Source: UBA2241 sp963777895 (GTDB taxonomy: Bacteria > Actinomycetota > Thermoleophilia > UBA2241). From it: a stretch of 64,000 nt of DNA. The notes beneath the pieces are model-generated. The model saw only the letters and a program-made list of their open reading frames with translations, did not search any database and was not told the origin of the DNA. Shown here one piece after another: positions 53,851 through 60,406 of this stretch. The stretch lies in contig CAVZSF010000001.1 in NCBI GenBank assembly GCA_963777895.1, forward strand, positions 1 to 64,000. Direction: 5' to 3'. The stretch's first letter is position 1, and every line of letters starts with the position of its first letter. The translations under genes were made by a program, and so were the position numbers.

Positions 53851-55701
53851 ATGCGCGCGTCGTTGCGGCGACGCCCAGCCTCACACCGTCGCATCCTGTC
53901 ATTGCTGATGGTGGCGCTCGCCTTGGCGCTCGCCGCGTTCGCGGCGAGCGCCCCAGTGGCGAGCGCCAAGGACTACGCCATCCGCGACGTCCAGATCGAC
54001 GCACACGTCGAGAAGGACGGCACACTGGCCGTCGGCGAGACGCGCGAGTTCGAGTTCGACGGCGACTTCTCGCGCGTCTACTGGATCCTCGACAAGGGGG
54101 GCAGCGACGGCATCGAGGTGACCGGCGCGACGGGGCCTGACGGACCGCTCGCCCAGACCGCCGACCCGACCGACAGGCCGCCCGGCATGTACTGCGTGAC
54201 CGACCAGGGCGGGAGCGTCCTGGTCGAGCTGTTCTTCCGCCTCGGCGACCAGCGGGCGACGTTCGGCATCGAATACCGTGCGCTCGGTGCGGCCAAGCGC
54301 TGGGACGACACCGGCGAGCTGTACTGGAAGCTCGTCGGCTCGGAGTGGGGCGTCGACACCGACACGCTGAGCGCCGACGTCACCGTCCCCGGCGTGACCC
54401 ACGACCAGGTGCGCGCATGGGCGCACGGGCCGCTCTGGGGCGAGGTGACGATCCGGCCGGACGGCGTCGTCCACCTGCAGGTGGACGATCTTCCGGCCGG
54501 CACCTTCGTCGAGGTCCGCGAGCTCTTCCCGCGTTCGGCGATCCCCGAGGCTCCCAGGATGGACGGCGAGCGGATCCCCACAGTGCTGGCCGAGGAGAAG
54601 CAGTGGGCGGACGAGGCCAACCAGAAGCGTACCGCCGCCCGGGTGCGGCGCTTCGCCGCCATCGCCGTCGGCATCGCCGCTCCGCTGCTCGGCGTCGGCC
54701 TCTTCCTCTGGCTGTTCTTCAAGTACGGGCGCGAGCCGCGGACCCTCTTCCGCGAGCAGTACTTCCGCGATGTGCCCGACCCCGACCTCGCGCCGGCGCT
54801 CGTCGGCGCCCTCATGCGGATGGGGGCGGTCAAGAACGAGGATGCGGTCGCGACCCTGCTCGACCTGGCGGATCGCAAGGTGATCTCGCTCACGGCGACG
54901 GCCGGCGAGGGCAGCTCGTTCTGGACGGGTCAGCGCGACCGGACCTACACGATGGCGCTCGATCCGTCGAAGCGGCAGGGGCTCCGTCCTCTCGAGGAGC
55001 GCCTCGTCGCCTTCCTCTTCGACGAGGTCTTCGAGGGCAGGCCGTTCACCGTGGAGGAGCTTCGCGAGGAGGCCAAGCACGAGCCCAAGACCTTCCACGC
55101 CGGCTTCACGGACTGGCTCGGTGGGGTGAGCGCGGAAGCGAAGGCGCTCGGCTTCCAAGAGAAGAGGGCCGGGGTGATCGCTGCCGGCGCCGGCATCGGC
55201 GCCCTCACCGCCGCGATCAGCTTCCTCGCCCTGATGATCGGGCAGAGCTTCCTGCCGGCGATCGGCCTCGTGGCCGGCATCGGCATGCTGGTCGCCTCAC
55301 CCGTTTTGCGGCGGCGCACGCCGGAGGCGGGCGAATTGCACGCGAAGTACGCCGCCCTGAAGCGGTACCTCGAGGACTTCGGCCGCCTCGACGAGAAGCC
55401 GCCGGACGCCGTCGTCCTGTGGGAGCACTTCCTCGTGCTGGCTGTCGTGTTCGGCATCGCCGACAAGGTCGTCGAGGCGATGCGCGTGAAGGTGCCGGAT
55501 GTCGTGAACGACCCGGCCTTCGTCCCCATGGGGATGATGGTGATGCCGCACGGCGGCGGCGGCTCCATGCTCGGCAGCCTGAGCTCGGGGTTCTCGGCCG
55601 CCGTGGCGGCCAGCACCCCGAGCTCGTCATCCGGCGGCGGAGGGGGCTTCTCGGGCGGGGGCGGCGGGGGCGGCGGTGGCGGAGGCGGCGGCGCCGACTA
55701 G
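53851..55701 (+). CDS. DUF2207 membrane protein with polyglycine tail
   Basis: A 616-residue protein. A signal or first membrane segment (residues 14-32) precedes a beta-rich outer domain: DYAIRDVQIDAHVEKDGTLAVGETREF, then RVYWILDKGG and ELYWKLVGSEWGV, typical of DUF2207 (YciQ/YdiV-like). A span at about 265-285 (GIAAPLLGVGLFLWLFFKYG) is followed by the cytosolic winged part (LVGALMRMGAVKNEDAVATL), two more spans, and a tail of some 30 Gly with Ser (GGGGGFSGGGGG). ATG 53851 has only a weak ribosome site; GTG 53824 is an alternative. Function unknown; the tail may mediate membrane or partner contact. Confidence 0.85.
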   Translation: MRASLRRRPASHRRILSLLMVALALALAAFAASAPVASAKDYAIRDVQIDAHVEKDGTLAVGETREFEFDGDFSRVYWILDKGGSDGIEVTGATGPDGPLAQTADPTDRPPGMYCVTDQGGSVLVELFFRLGDQRATFGIEYRALGAAKRWDDTGELYWKLVGSEWGVDTDTLSADVTVPGVTHDQVRAWAHGPLWGEVTIRPDGVVHLQVDDLPAGTFVEVRELFPRSAIPEAPRMDGERIPTVLAEEKQWADEANQKRTAARVRRFAAIAVGIAAPLLGVGLFLWLFFKYGREPRTLFREQYFRDVPDPDLAPALVGALMRMGAVKNEDAVATLLDLADRKVISLTATAGEGSSFWTGQRDRTYTMALDPSKRQGLRPLEERLVAFLFDEVFEGRPFTVEELREEAKHEPKTFHAGFTDWLGGVSAEAKALGFQEKRAGVIAAGAGIGALTAAISFLALMIGQSFLPAIGLVAGIGMLVASPVLRRRTPEAGELHAKYAALKRYLEDFGRLDEKPPDAVVLWEHFLVLAVVFGIADKVVEAMRVKVPDVVNDPAFVPMGMMVMPHGGGGSMLGSLSSGFSAAVAASTPSSSSGGGGGFSGGGGGGGGGGGGGAD

Positions 55702-55712
55702 CGCCGGCCACC

Positions 55713-56228
55713 CTAGGCCGCGCGCCCGGGCGTTGTGGGCTCCGCCCGCCCAGCGCGCCGTCTGTCCTGCAACGAGGAGCGCGCGGCGGCCGTCAGCACG
55801 AGCACGATGATCGCCATCGTGGCGAGGTGCATCAGCACGAGGGTCACGAACGTCGCGGCATCGACGGATTGGCTCTGGGGGACCCAGCCGAGCACCGCCG
55901 AGAGCGGCCCGAGGAGCGACAGCGCGAGTGCGAGCACCGCCAGCCGCCGGAAGGCGAGCAGCGGCCGCGCCGCCTGCGCCGCCAGCACGTAGAGCCCGAC
56001 GGCGCCGGCGCCGGCGCCGAACAGGGTCGTCAGAGCGATGGAGAGCGTTGAGAGCAGCTCCTCGTCCTCGGCCACGCCCAGCACGGCCTGCCCCAGCCAG
56101 CGGATGACCAGGTTGACGAGGAAGGCGGCGGCGAAGGCGAGCAGGGCCGCCGCCCCCAGCCGATCCACCCGCAGAGGCCGGGCTGCGCGTTCGGTCTGGT
56201 CACGTTCCATCTGCTCGATGTCGTCCAT
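55713..56228 (-). CDS. DUF6069-like membrane protein
   Basis: A 171-residue four-span protein: AAALLAFAAAFLVNLVIRWL, LLSTLSIALTTLFGAGAGAVGLYVL, LAVLALALSLLGPLSAVLG and LVLMHLATMAIIVLVLTAA. The order with SQSVDAATFVTLVLMHL matches the actinobacterial DUF6069 proteins by pattern. It converges tightly with DUF2207 (11 bases). ATG 56228 chosen; earlier in-frame starts are less likely. Confidence 0.65.
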   Translation of the reverse strand: MDDIEQMERDQTERAARPLRVDRLGAAALLAFAAAFLVNLVIRWLGQAVLGVAEDEELLSTLSIALTTLFGAGAGAVGLYVLAAQAARPLLAFRRLAVLALALSLLGPLSAVLGWVPQSQSVDAATFVTLVLMHLATMAIIVLVLTAAARSSLQDRRRAGRAEPTTPGRAA

Positions 56229-56376
56229 CACAGCAAAGCTACCCCGGGACGCCTCCCCCGCATGCACGTAGTCTTTCCACTATTCTCATGGTGTTTATGC
56301 CCCAGGACCGGTGGGAAGGACGCACGCGATGATGCGCATCCCCGCCGTGGGGGCAGGGATGCTGGAGGGAGGAACC

Positions 56377-56805
56377 ATGGCCCGTCACGTACCCCAGTCC
56401 TTTCAGGAGAAGGTGCGCCGCGTGCGCCTTGCCGTCGACACCGCCCGCGGCGCCGACCGACGACACTTCAGCTTCGTCAACGAGGTCGAGCCGGGAGTCA
56501 GGATCGTCGCCAGTGAGGTGGACGACCAGCCTCTCGCCTTCACACTGTGGACCTACCCGAGAGACATCGCCGAGCTCTGCGGCGATGCCGCGTACCCCGC
56601 GACCGCCGCGCTCCTCGCCATTGACGGCGAGCAGGCGCGCGAGGCGAGCCGTCACGGCGTGACGGTCGACCTCGCGCAGCTCACGCGCAGCGAGGCGTAT
56701 CCGGGCGTGTACTACGCCCTGCTGGATCACTCCAGCCCCGGCCAGATCAAGGCGGTGTTGCGCCGGCTCGTGCCGTCGCTCACCAGCGACCGCATCGCCG
56801 CGTAG
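56377..56805 (+). CDS. Hypothetical protein, 142 residues
   Basis: A soluble alpha/beta protein, MARHVPQSFQEKVRRVRLAV then RIVASEVDDQPLAFTLWTYP and HGVTVDLAQLTRSEAYPGVY. I recognise no family, active-site or cofactor motif. ATG 56377 follows GGAGGGAGGAA, a strong ribosome site; the longer ORF from 56311 has no comparable signal. Confidence 0.65.
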   Translation: MARHVPQSFQEKVRRVRLAVDTARGADRRHFSFVNEVEPGVRIVASEVDDQPLAFTLWTYPRDIAELCGDAAYPATAALLAIDGEQAREASRHGVTVDLAQLTRSEAYPGVYYALLDHSSPGQIKAVLRRLVPSLTSDRIAA

Positions 56806-56852
56806 CAGCCGCCCTGATCCATTTCTCTGGACCGGCTTCTGCTGCCCGGCCT

Positions 56853-56967
56853 GCAGCCGCCTTCGCTGCCAGACCGGCATCCGCCTTCGGCGTGCGGCCC
56901 GCGTCGCCTTCGCCGTGCGGCCCGCGTCCGCCCTTGCGTCCGGGCATCCGCCCTCGCCGTGCAGCCC
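56853..56967. repeat. 24-bp degenerate tandem array, five units
   Basis: Units start at 56853, 56877, 56901, 56924 and 56944 (24, 24, 23, 20 and 24 bases). Each begins GC(A/G)(G/T)CCGCC or close to it; units 1, 2, 3 and 5 have CTTCG or CTCG, and units 2, 3 and 5 end CGTGC(G/A)GCCC. Unit lengths differ, so it is not a coding repeat. Confidence 0.65.
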
Positions 56968-57044
56968 TTGACCGACCCCCGCAGCCGGCCTCCGCGAGGG
57001 CTGCCACGGCCCCTACTCTGGCGCCATAGAGGCGCTGATAGCAT

Positions 57045-57060
57045 AGGCGCGTTCGCGCCT
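57045..57060 (+). promoter_or_regulatory. Candidate operator of the rubrerythrin operon
   Basis: AGGCGCG and CGCGCCT form a 7-bp inverted repeat around TT, immediately after the -10-like TAGCAT (57039-57044). Its place at the likely transcription start suggests regulation, for instance by a redox or metal sensor; no regulator gene is adjacent. Confidence 0.4.
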
Positions 57061-57114
57061 GACTCGACCGTGGATGCCCACGTCGGCACCCGCGAAAGGA
57101 GGTAGCAGCACGAC

Positions 57115-57660
57115 ATGGCAGAGCCCTTCATGAACGAGCCGCCCGCACCCGAGAAGCTCGGCGCGATGACGGCGGAGAACATCGGGGCCGCTCTCGCCGG
57201 TGAGAGCCAGGCCTCGCAGAAGTACCTCGCCTTCGCCGCGGTGGCGGCAAAGGAGGGGTACCCGAACGTCGCTCGTCTCTTCCGCGCCGTCGCCTACGCC
57301 GAGAGCACGCACGCCCGTAACCATCTGAGCGTGCTCGGCGGCATCGGCGACACGGCCGCGAACCTCAAGGCCGCCTGGGGCGGCGAGACCTTCGAGATCG
57401 ACGAGATGTACCCGGCGTACGACGCCGTCGCCCAGCTCCAGGGCAACGACTCGGCGCGCACCAGCATCCGCTACGCCCTGCGCGCCGAGCAGGACCACCA
57501 GGCCATCTACGACAGCACCCTGAAGGGCGTCGACGGCAAGAAGGACCTCGACGCCACTGCGGTCCGAGTCTGCCCCATCTGCGGCCACACCGTCATCGGC
57601 GACGCCCCCGACGAGTGCCCCCGGTGCGGCACCGCCGGCTCGTTCTTCGAGGAGTTCTGA
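57115..57660 (+). CDS. Rubrerythrin
   Basis: A 181-residue non-haem iron peroxidase of the cytosol. The ferritin-like di-iron domain has its ligands in AALAGESQASQKYL, YAESTHARNHLSVL, GETFEIDEMYPAY and LRAEQDHQAIY; the C-terminal rubredoxin-like FeS4 site is VCPICGHTVIGDAPDECPRCG (two C-x2-C pairs). It reduces hydrogen peroxide with electrons from rubredoxin or flavoprotein. ATG follows AAAGGAGG. Its stop overlaps the start of the second rubrerythrin (TGATG), so the two are produced together. Confidence 0.92.
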   Translation: MAEPFMNEPPAPEKLGAMTAENIGAALAGESQASQKYLAFAAVAAKEGYPNVARLFRAVAYAESTHARNHLSVLGGIGDTAANLKAAWGGETFEIDEMYPAYDAVAQLQGNDSARTSIRYALRAEQDHQAIYDSTLKGVDGKKDLDATAVRVCPICGHTVIGDAPDECPRCGTAGSFFEEF

Positions 57661-58235
57661 TGGCCGAGGCGCAGAGCGAGGTCTCGCGCAAGGACGAGGC
57701 CTTCCAGAAGCGCATGCCCAACCCCGAGGACCTCAACGCGATGACGCACGCCAGTCTCAAGGCGGCCTTCGCGGGCGAGAGCCAGGCCGCGGAGAAGTAC
57801 ATGGTCTTCGCGGAGCAGGCCGAGGACGAGGGTCTGCCCAACGTCGCCAAGCTCTTCCGTGCGATCTCGTTCGCCGAGACGCGGCACGCGCGCAACCACC
57901 TGCGCGTGATGGGCGGGGTCGGCACGACGGTCGACAACCTGAAGACGGCGTTCGAGGGCGAGTCCTTCGAGATCGACGAGATGTACCCCGCGTATCAGGA
58001 GGTCGCCCGGCTCCAGAAGAACACGCAGGCCGCGCGCAGCGTCAAGTACGCGCTCAAGGCCGAGATGGACCACAAGTGGATGTACGCGGACGCGCGCGAG
58101 AAGGCCCTCGCGGGGGCGGACATCGCCGACCAGCCGGTCAGCGTCTGTCTCATCTGCGGCCACACCGTGTTCGGCGACACGCCGGACAAGTGCCCGGTCT
58201 GCGCCGCGGCCAAGGAGTACTACCGGACGTTCTGA
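57660..58235 (+). CDS. Rubrerythrin, second copy
   Basis: A 191-residue rubrerythrin with the same ligands as its neighbour: AAFAGESQAAEKYMVF, FAETRHARNHLRVMGG, GESFEIDEMYPAYQE and LKAEMDHKWMY. The FeS4 site is VCLICGHTVFGDTPDKCPVC. Compared with the first copy it has a 13-residue charged N-terminal extension and a different tail. The TGATG overlap (57658-57662) gives tight translational coupling. Tandem rubrerythrins may form a heteromer or act on different peroxides. Confidence 0.92.
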   Translation: MAEAQSEVSRKDEAFQKRMPNPEDLNAMTHASLKAAFAGESQAAEKYMVFAEQAEDEGLPNVAKLFRAISFAETRHARNHLRVMGGVGTTVDNLKTAFEGESFEIDEMYPAYQEVARLQKNTQAARSVKYALKAEMDHKWMYADAREKALAGADIADQPVSVCLICGHTVFGDTPDKCPVCAAAKEYYRTF

Positions 58236-58252
58236 GTCGTCGGGCTTAGACC

Positions 58253-58293
58253 GACGGGGGCGGGCGGCGCCTGCGGCGCCGCCCGCCCCCGTC
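58253..58293 (+). terminator. 18-bp perfect hairpin with TCTT
   Basis: Arms 58253-58270 and 58276-58293 are exact complements with a five-base loop; TCTTC follows. Closes the rubrerythrin operon. Confidence 0.75.
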
Positions 58294-58338
58294 TCTTCGC
58301 GAGCACCGACCGGCGTACCGCAACATCTCTTAACGTCT

Positions 58339-58352
58339 CCGCAACGTTGCGG
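58339..58352 (+). promoter_or_regulatory. 14-bp perfect palindrome upstream of the cupredoxin gene
   Basis: CCGCAACGTTGCGG is its own reverse complement and stands 70 bases before the cupredoxin start, next to TTAACG and TCAACGG. Candidate operator. Confidence 0.45.
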
Positions 58353-58421
58353 GGGCGTCGTCAACGGAGCCCTCCGGGGACACCCCGTCATCGGCAACAA
58401 CATCACAACGGGAGGCGCCTC

Positions 58422-58865
58422 ATGGCTCGGCGCACACATCTCGGTCCGGCTCCACTCCTGGCGGCGGCGATCTCCGTGATCGCGCTGCTCGTACTGGCGG
58501 CCTGCGGGAGCAGCGCGAGCGGCACCACCGGCGACAACACGCCGGCGAGCTCGCCCAGCGTGGCAACCACGACCCCGGTCAAGGGTAACGCCGTCACCAT
58601 CTCCAACTTCACGTTCACGCCGGCCAACCTGACGGTCGCGGTCGGCACCAAGGTCACGTGGACGAACCAGGATTCTGCGCCGCACACGGTCACGTCCACG
58701 GACGGGCCGAGCCTGGGCGCCGGCGTGACGAAGACCTTCGATAGCGGCGATCTCGGCCAGGGTGGCACCTTCAGCTTCACGTTCGACAAGGCCGGGACCT
58801 ACTACTACGAGTGCACGATCCACGCGACGATGGCATCGATGCACGCCGTGGTGGTCGCGAAGTAG
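58422..58865 (+). CDS. Cupredoxin lipoprotein (plastocyanin/azurin-like)
   Basis: A 147-residue exported blue-copper protein. A lipoprotein signal ends LLVLAACGSS (Cys is lipidated), a Ser/Thr linker follows, then the cupredoxin fold: VTISNFTFTPANLTVAVGTKVTWTNQD, with ligands His in APHTVTS, Cys and His in YYECTIH and Met in TMASM, the type-1 copper set. It would carry electrons on the outer membrane face. ATG 58422 follows GGGAGG. Partner may be a copper enzyme or terminal reductase elsewhere. Confidence 0.9.
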   Translation: MARRTHLGPAPLLAAAISVIALLVLAACGSSASGTTGDNTPASSPSVATTTPVKGNAVTISNFTFTPANLTVAVGTKVTWTNQDSAPHTVTSTDGPSLGAGVTKTFDSGDLGQGGTFSFTFDKAGTYYYECTIHATMASMHAVVVAK

Positions 58866-58952
58866 GGGGGCTGGATCTGGCTGAAGGATGGGCGCCCGCC
58901 CTTTGATAGACTCCGGCTGCGACGCGCTGTCCCCGTCCAGGAGGTCCCCCCG

Positions 58953-59402
58953 GTGGCATTCACCTTCGGCGTCGGCCGCGAAGCGCCGGCTTTCACGCTC
59001 GGCGCCCTCGACGGCAGCGAGATCAACCTGAAGCAATACCGCGGCGATTTCTGGCCTGTCGTTGCCTTCCTGCCCGCGTCCTTGCCCGACGCCGTCAAGC
59101 GCCTCGCCGCGATGAACACGCTCTCCGAGAGCCTCTGGGGCCTCCGCGGTCAGGTCCTCGTCGTCAGCGACGGCGACCGCGAGTCGCTCGCCAAGCTCGC
59201 CGAGCAGGTGCCGGCGCTCACCATCCCCGTGCTGCCCGACGATGGCCGCGTCGCGACCGCGTACGGCGCGGCTCGGGACGGCGAGTTGCGTGCGCAGACG
59301 GTGATCGTCGACCGGGCCGGCAAGATCGTCTGGATGGCCGAGGGCGACGAAGCGTTCAAGCCGGCCGCCATCGTCGACGCCTTCCGCAAGATCGCGCGCT
59401 GA
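58953..59402 (+). CDS. Cysteine-free AhpC/TSA-fold protein
   Basis: A 149-residue thioredoxin-fold protein: GREAPAFTLGALDGSEINLKQYRGDFWPVVAFLPAS is the standard AhpC/TSA start, but the position of the catalytic cysteine (FxPxxxTxxC) is replaced, and the protein has no cysteine at all. Later LTIPVLPDDGRVATAYGA and QTVIVDRAGKIVWM match the family. It therefore cannot act as a peroxidase by the usual route and may be a chaperone-like or regulatory relic. GTG 58953 is the start after GGAGG. The 3' end is tandemly duplicated. Confidence 0.8.
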   Translation: MAFTFGVGREAPAFTLGALDGSEINLKQYRGDFWPVVAFLPASLPDAVKRLAAMNTLSESLWGLRGQVLVVSDGDRESLAKLAEQVPALTIPVLPDDGRVATAYGAARDGELRAQTVIVDRAGKIVWMAEGDEAFKPAAIVDAFRKIAR

Positions 59403-59440
59403 CCGGAGCCGACGCCTTTCGCAAGATAGCGCGCTGACCG
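59376..59440 (+). repeat. Tandem copy of a gene's last eight codons and stop
   Basis: Bases 59376-59405 (end of the thioredoxin-fold gene, with its TGA at 59400-59402) recur at 59411-59440 with two changes in 30. Both copies can encode DAFRKIAR plus stop, and both changes are at third codon positions (TTC/TTT, ATC/ATA). Copies are 35 bases apart, so the second is out of frame with the first. Confidence 0.85.
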
Positions 59441-59639
59441 CTGCTGGCGGGCCCCGGCTGCGATCTTCCTAGGACCGCAGCCTCGAGGAACGGGTCTCCC
59501 CGTGCCCAGGTGTCAGAGCTGGGTACACATTCACTGTCAGAGACGCGCAGGCTCAGGCCGTTCGCGTTACAGTTGGACTCAGGCGGGAAAGGTGCCTGAG
59601 GTCACAAGGACCGAAGCCCCGACAGGAAGAGACGCGAGG

Positions 59640-60008
59640 ATGATCATCGGACAGACCATGTTCGGCGTTCGCAGAGGGACGGAGCACCGTGCGGAGCACG
59701 CGCTCCAGGAGCTCGGCGGCCTGCTGCAGGCGTCGTCTGGCCATGCCGCCCATCGCGTGCTTCGTTCGTTCGGGATGTCGCCGCTCGCCAGCGCCCTGCG
59801 AGACCAGGACCGCGAGGCGTTGCTCGGCGACGTGCACTTCATCTTCGAGACGGAGTGGGAGTCGATCGAAGCGCACGACGACTTCTACCGCACCGACGCG
59901 GTCAGGCGCGTGTACGCGTCACTGCAGTCGATCCTGACGAGCGGGCCGTTCGAGGTCCTCTACGAACCGATGGTAGAGGACACGCAGCGCAGCGGCGTCG
60001 CCTTCTAG
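59640..60008 (+). CDS. Small dimeric alpha/beta-barrel-like protein
   Basis: A 122-residue protein, MIIGQTMFGVRRGTEHRAEH, then GDVHFIFETEWESIEAHDDF and VRRVYASLQSILTSGPFEVL. Strand-helix pattern and the FETEWESIEAHDDFY segment resemble the antibiotic-biosynthesis-monooxygenase/dimeric-barrel superfamily by general pattern; catalytic residues are not evident. ATG 59640 follows GCGAGG; the extension to 59502 is unlikely. Confidence 0.55.
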   Translation: MIIGQTMFGVRRGTEHRAEHALQELGGLLQASSGHAAHRVLRSFGMSPLASALRDQDREALLGDVHFIFETEWESIEAHDDFYRTDAVRRVYASLQSILTSGPFEVLYEPMVEDTQRSGVAF

Positions 60009-60011
60009 CGG

Positions 60012-60044
60012 ACGGGCGGCCGGCTCGAAGAGCCGGCCGCCCGT
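60012..60044 (+). terminator. 15-bp perfect GC hairpin
   Basis: ACGGGCGGCCGGCTC (60012-60026) pairs exactly with 60030-60044; TTCCGTT follows. Ends the gene at 60008. Confidence 0.65.
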
Positions 60045-60139
60045 TCCGTTGGCGCCGTTCGGCGCTCTCTCCACGCCGCCCGAGGGCGGCTTCTTTCGTT
60101 CAGGGCTCTCGGCGCGTCACGCGCGCCGCATCACACCCC

Positions 60140-60349
60140 TCAGCCACCGCCGAAGCCGACGCGCACGTCGCCGTCCTCGATCATCACCGGCACGACCATC
60201 TGGCCGGCGGTGAGCTCGGCGAGCTTCTGCATCGCTCCCGGCGTGCTGTGGACGTCGATCTCGTCGTAGACCACGCCCCGTGACTGCAGGTCCTCCTTGG
60301 CGGCGGCGCAGTACGGGCAGCCGACCTTGGTGTAGATGGTGACGCTCAC
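60140..60349 (-). CDS. Glutaredoxin-like protein
   Basis: A 69-residue thiol oxidoreductase: VTIYTKVGCPYCAAAKEDL with the CPYC redox centre at residues 11-14, and PVMIEDGDVRVGFGGG as the cis-proline and last strand region. Small glutaredoxins of this sort reduce disulfides or ribonucleotide reductase, using glutathione, mycothiol or thioredoxin reductase. It follows the metal ATPase on the same strand by 57 bases, so it may support thiol homeostasis in metal stress. Confidence 0.88.
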   Translation of the reverse strand: MSVTIYTKVGCPYCAAAKEDLQSRGVVYDEIDVHSTPGAMQKLAELTAGQMVVPVMIEDGDVRVGFGGG

Positions 60350-60406
60350 GTAGGACCTCCTCCGTCCCGTCGGCGCGATTGTACGCCCCGGTGCGCGGAG
60401 CCTCGG

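Larger units (their letters stand above)
56806..57114. other. 309-bp intergenic region with a degenerate repeat
   Basis: No convincing gene. It holds a 24-bp degenerate array (56853-56967), a candidate operator at 57045-57060 with TAGCAT just before it, and the ribosome site AAAGGAGG of the rubrerythrin gene. Confidence 0.7.
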
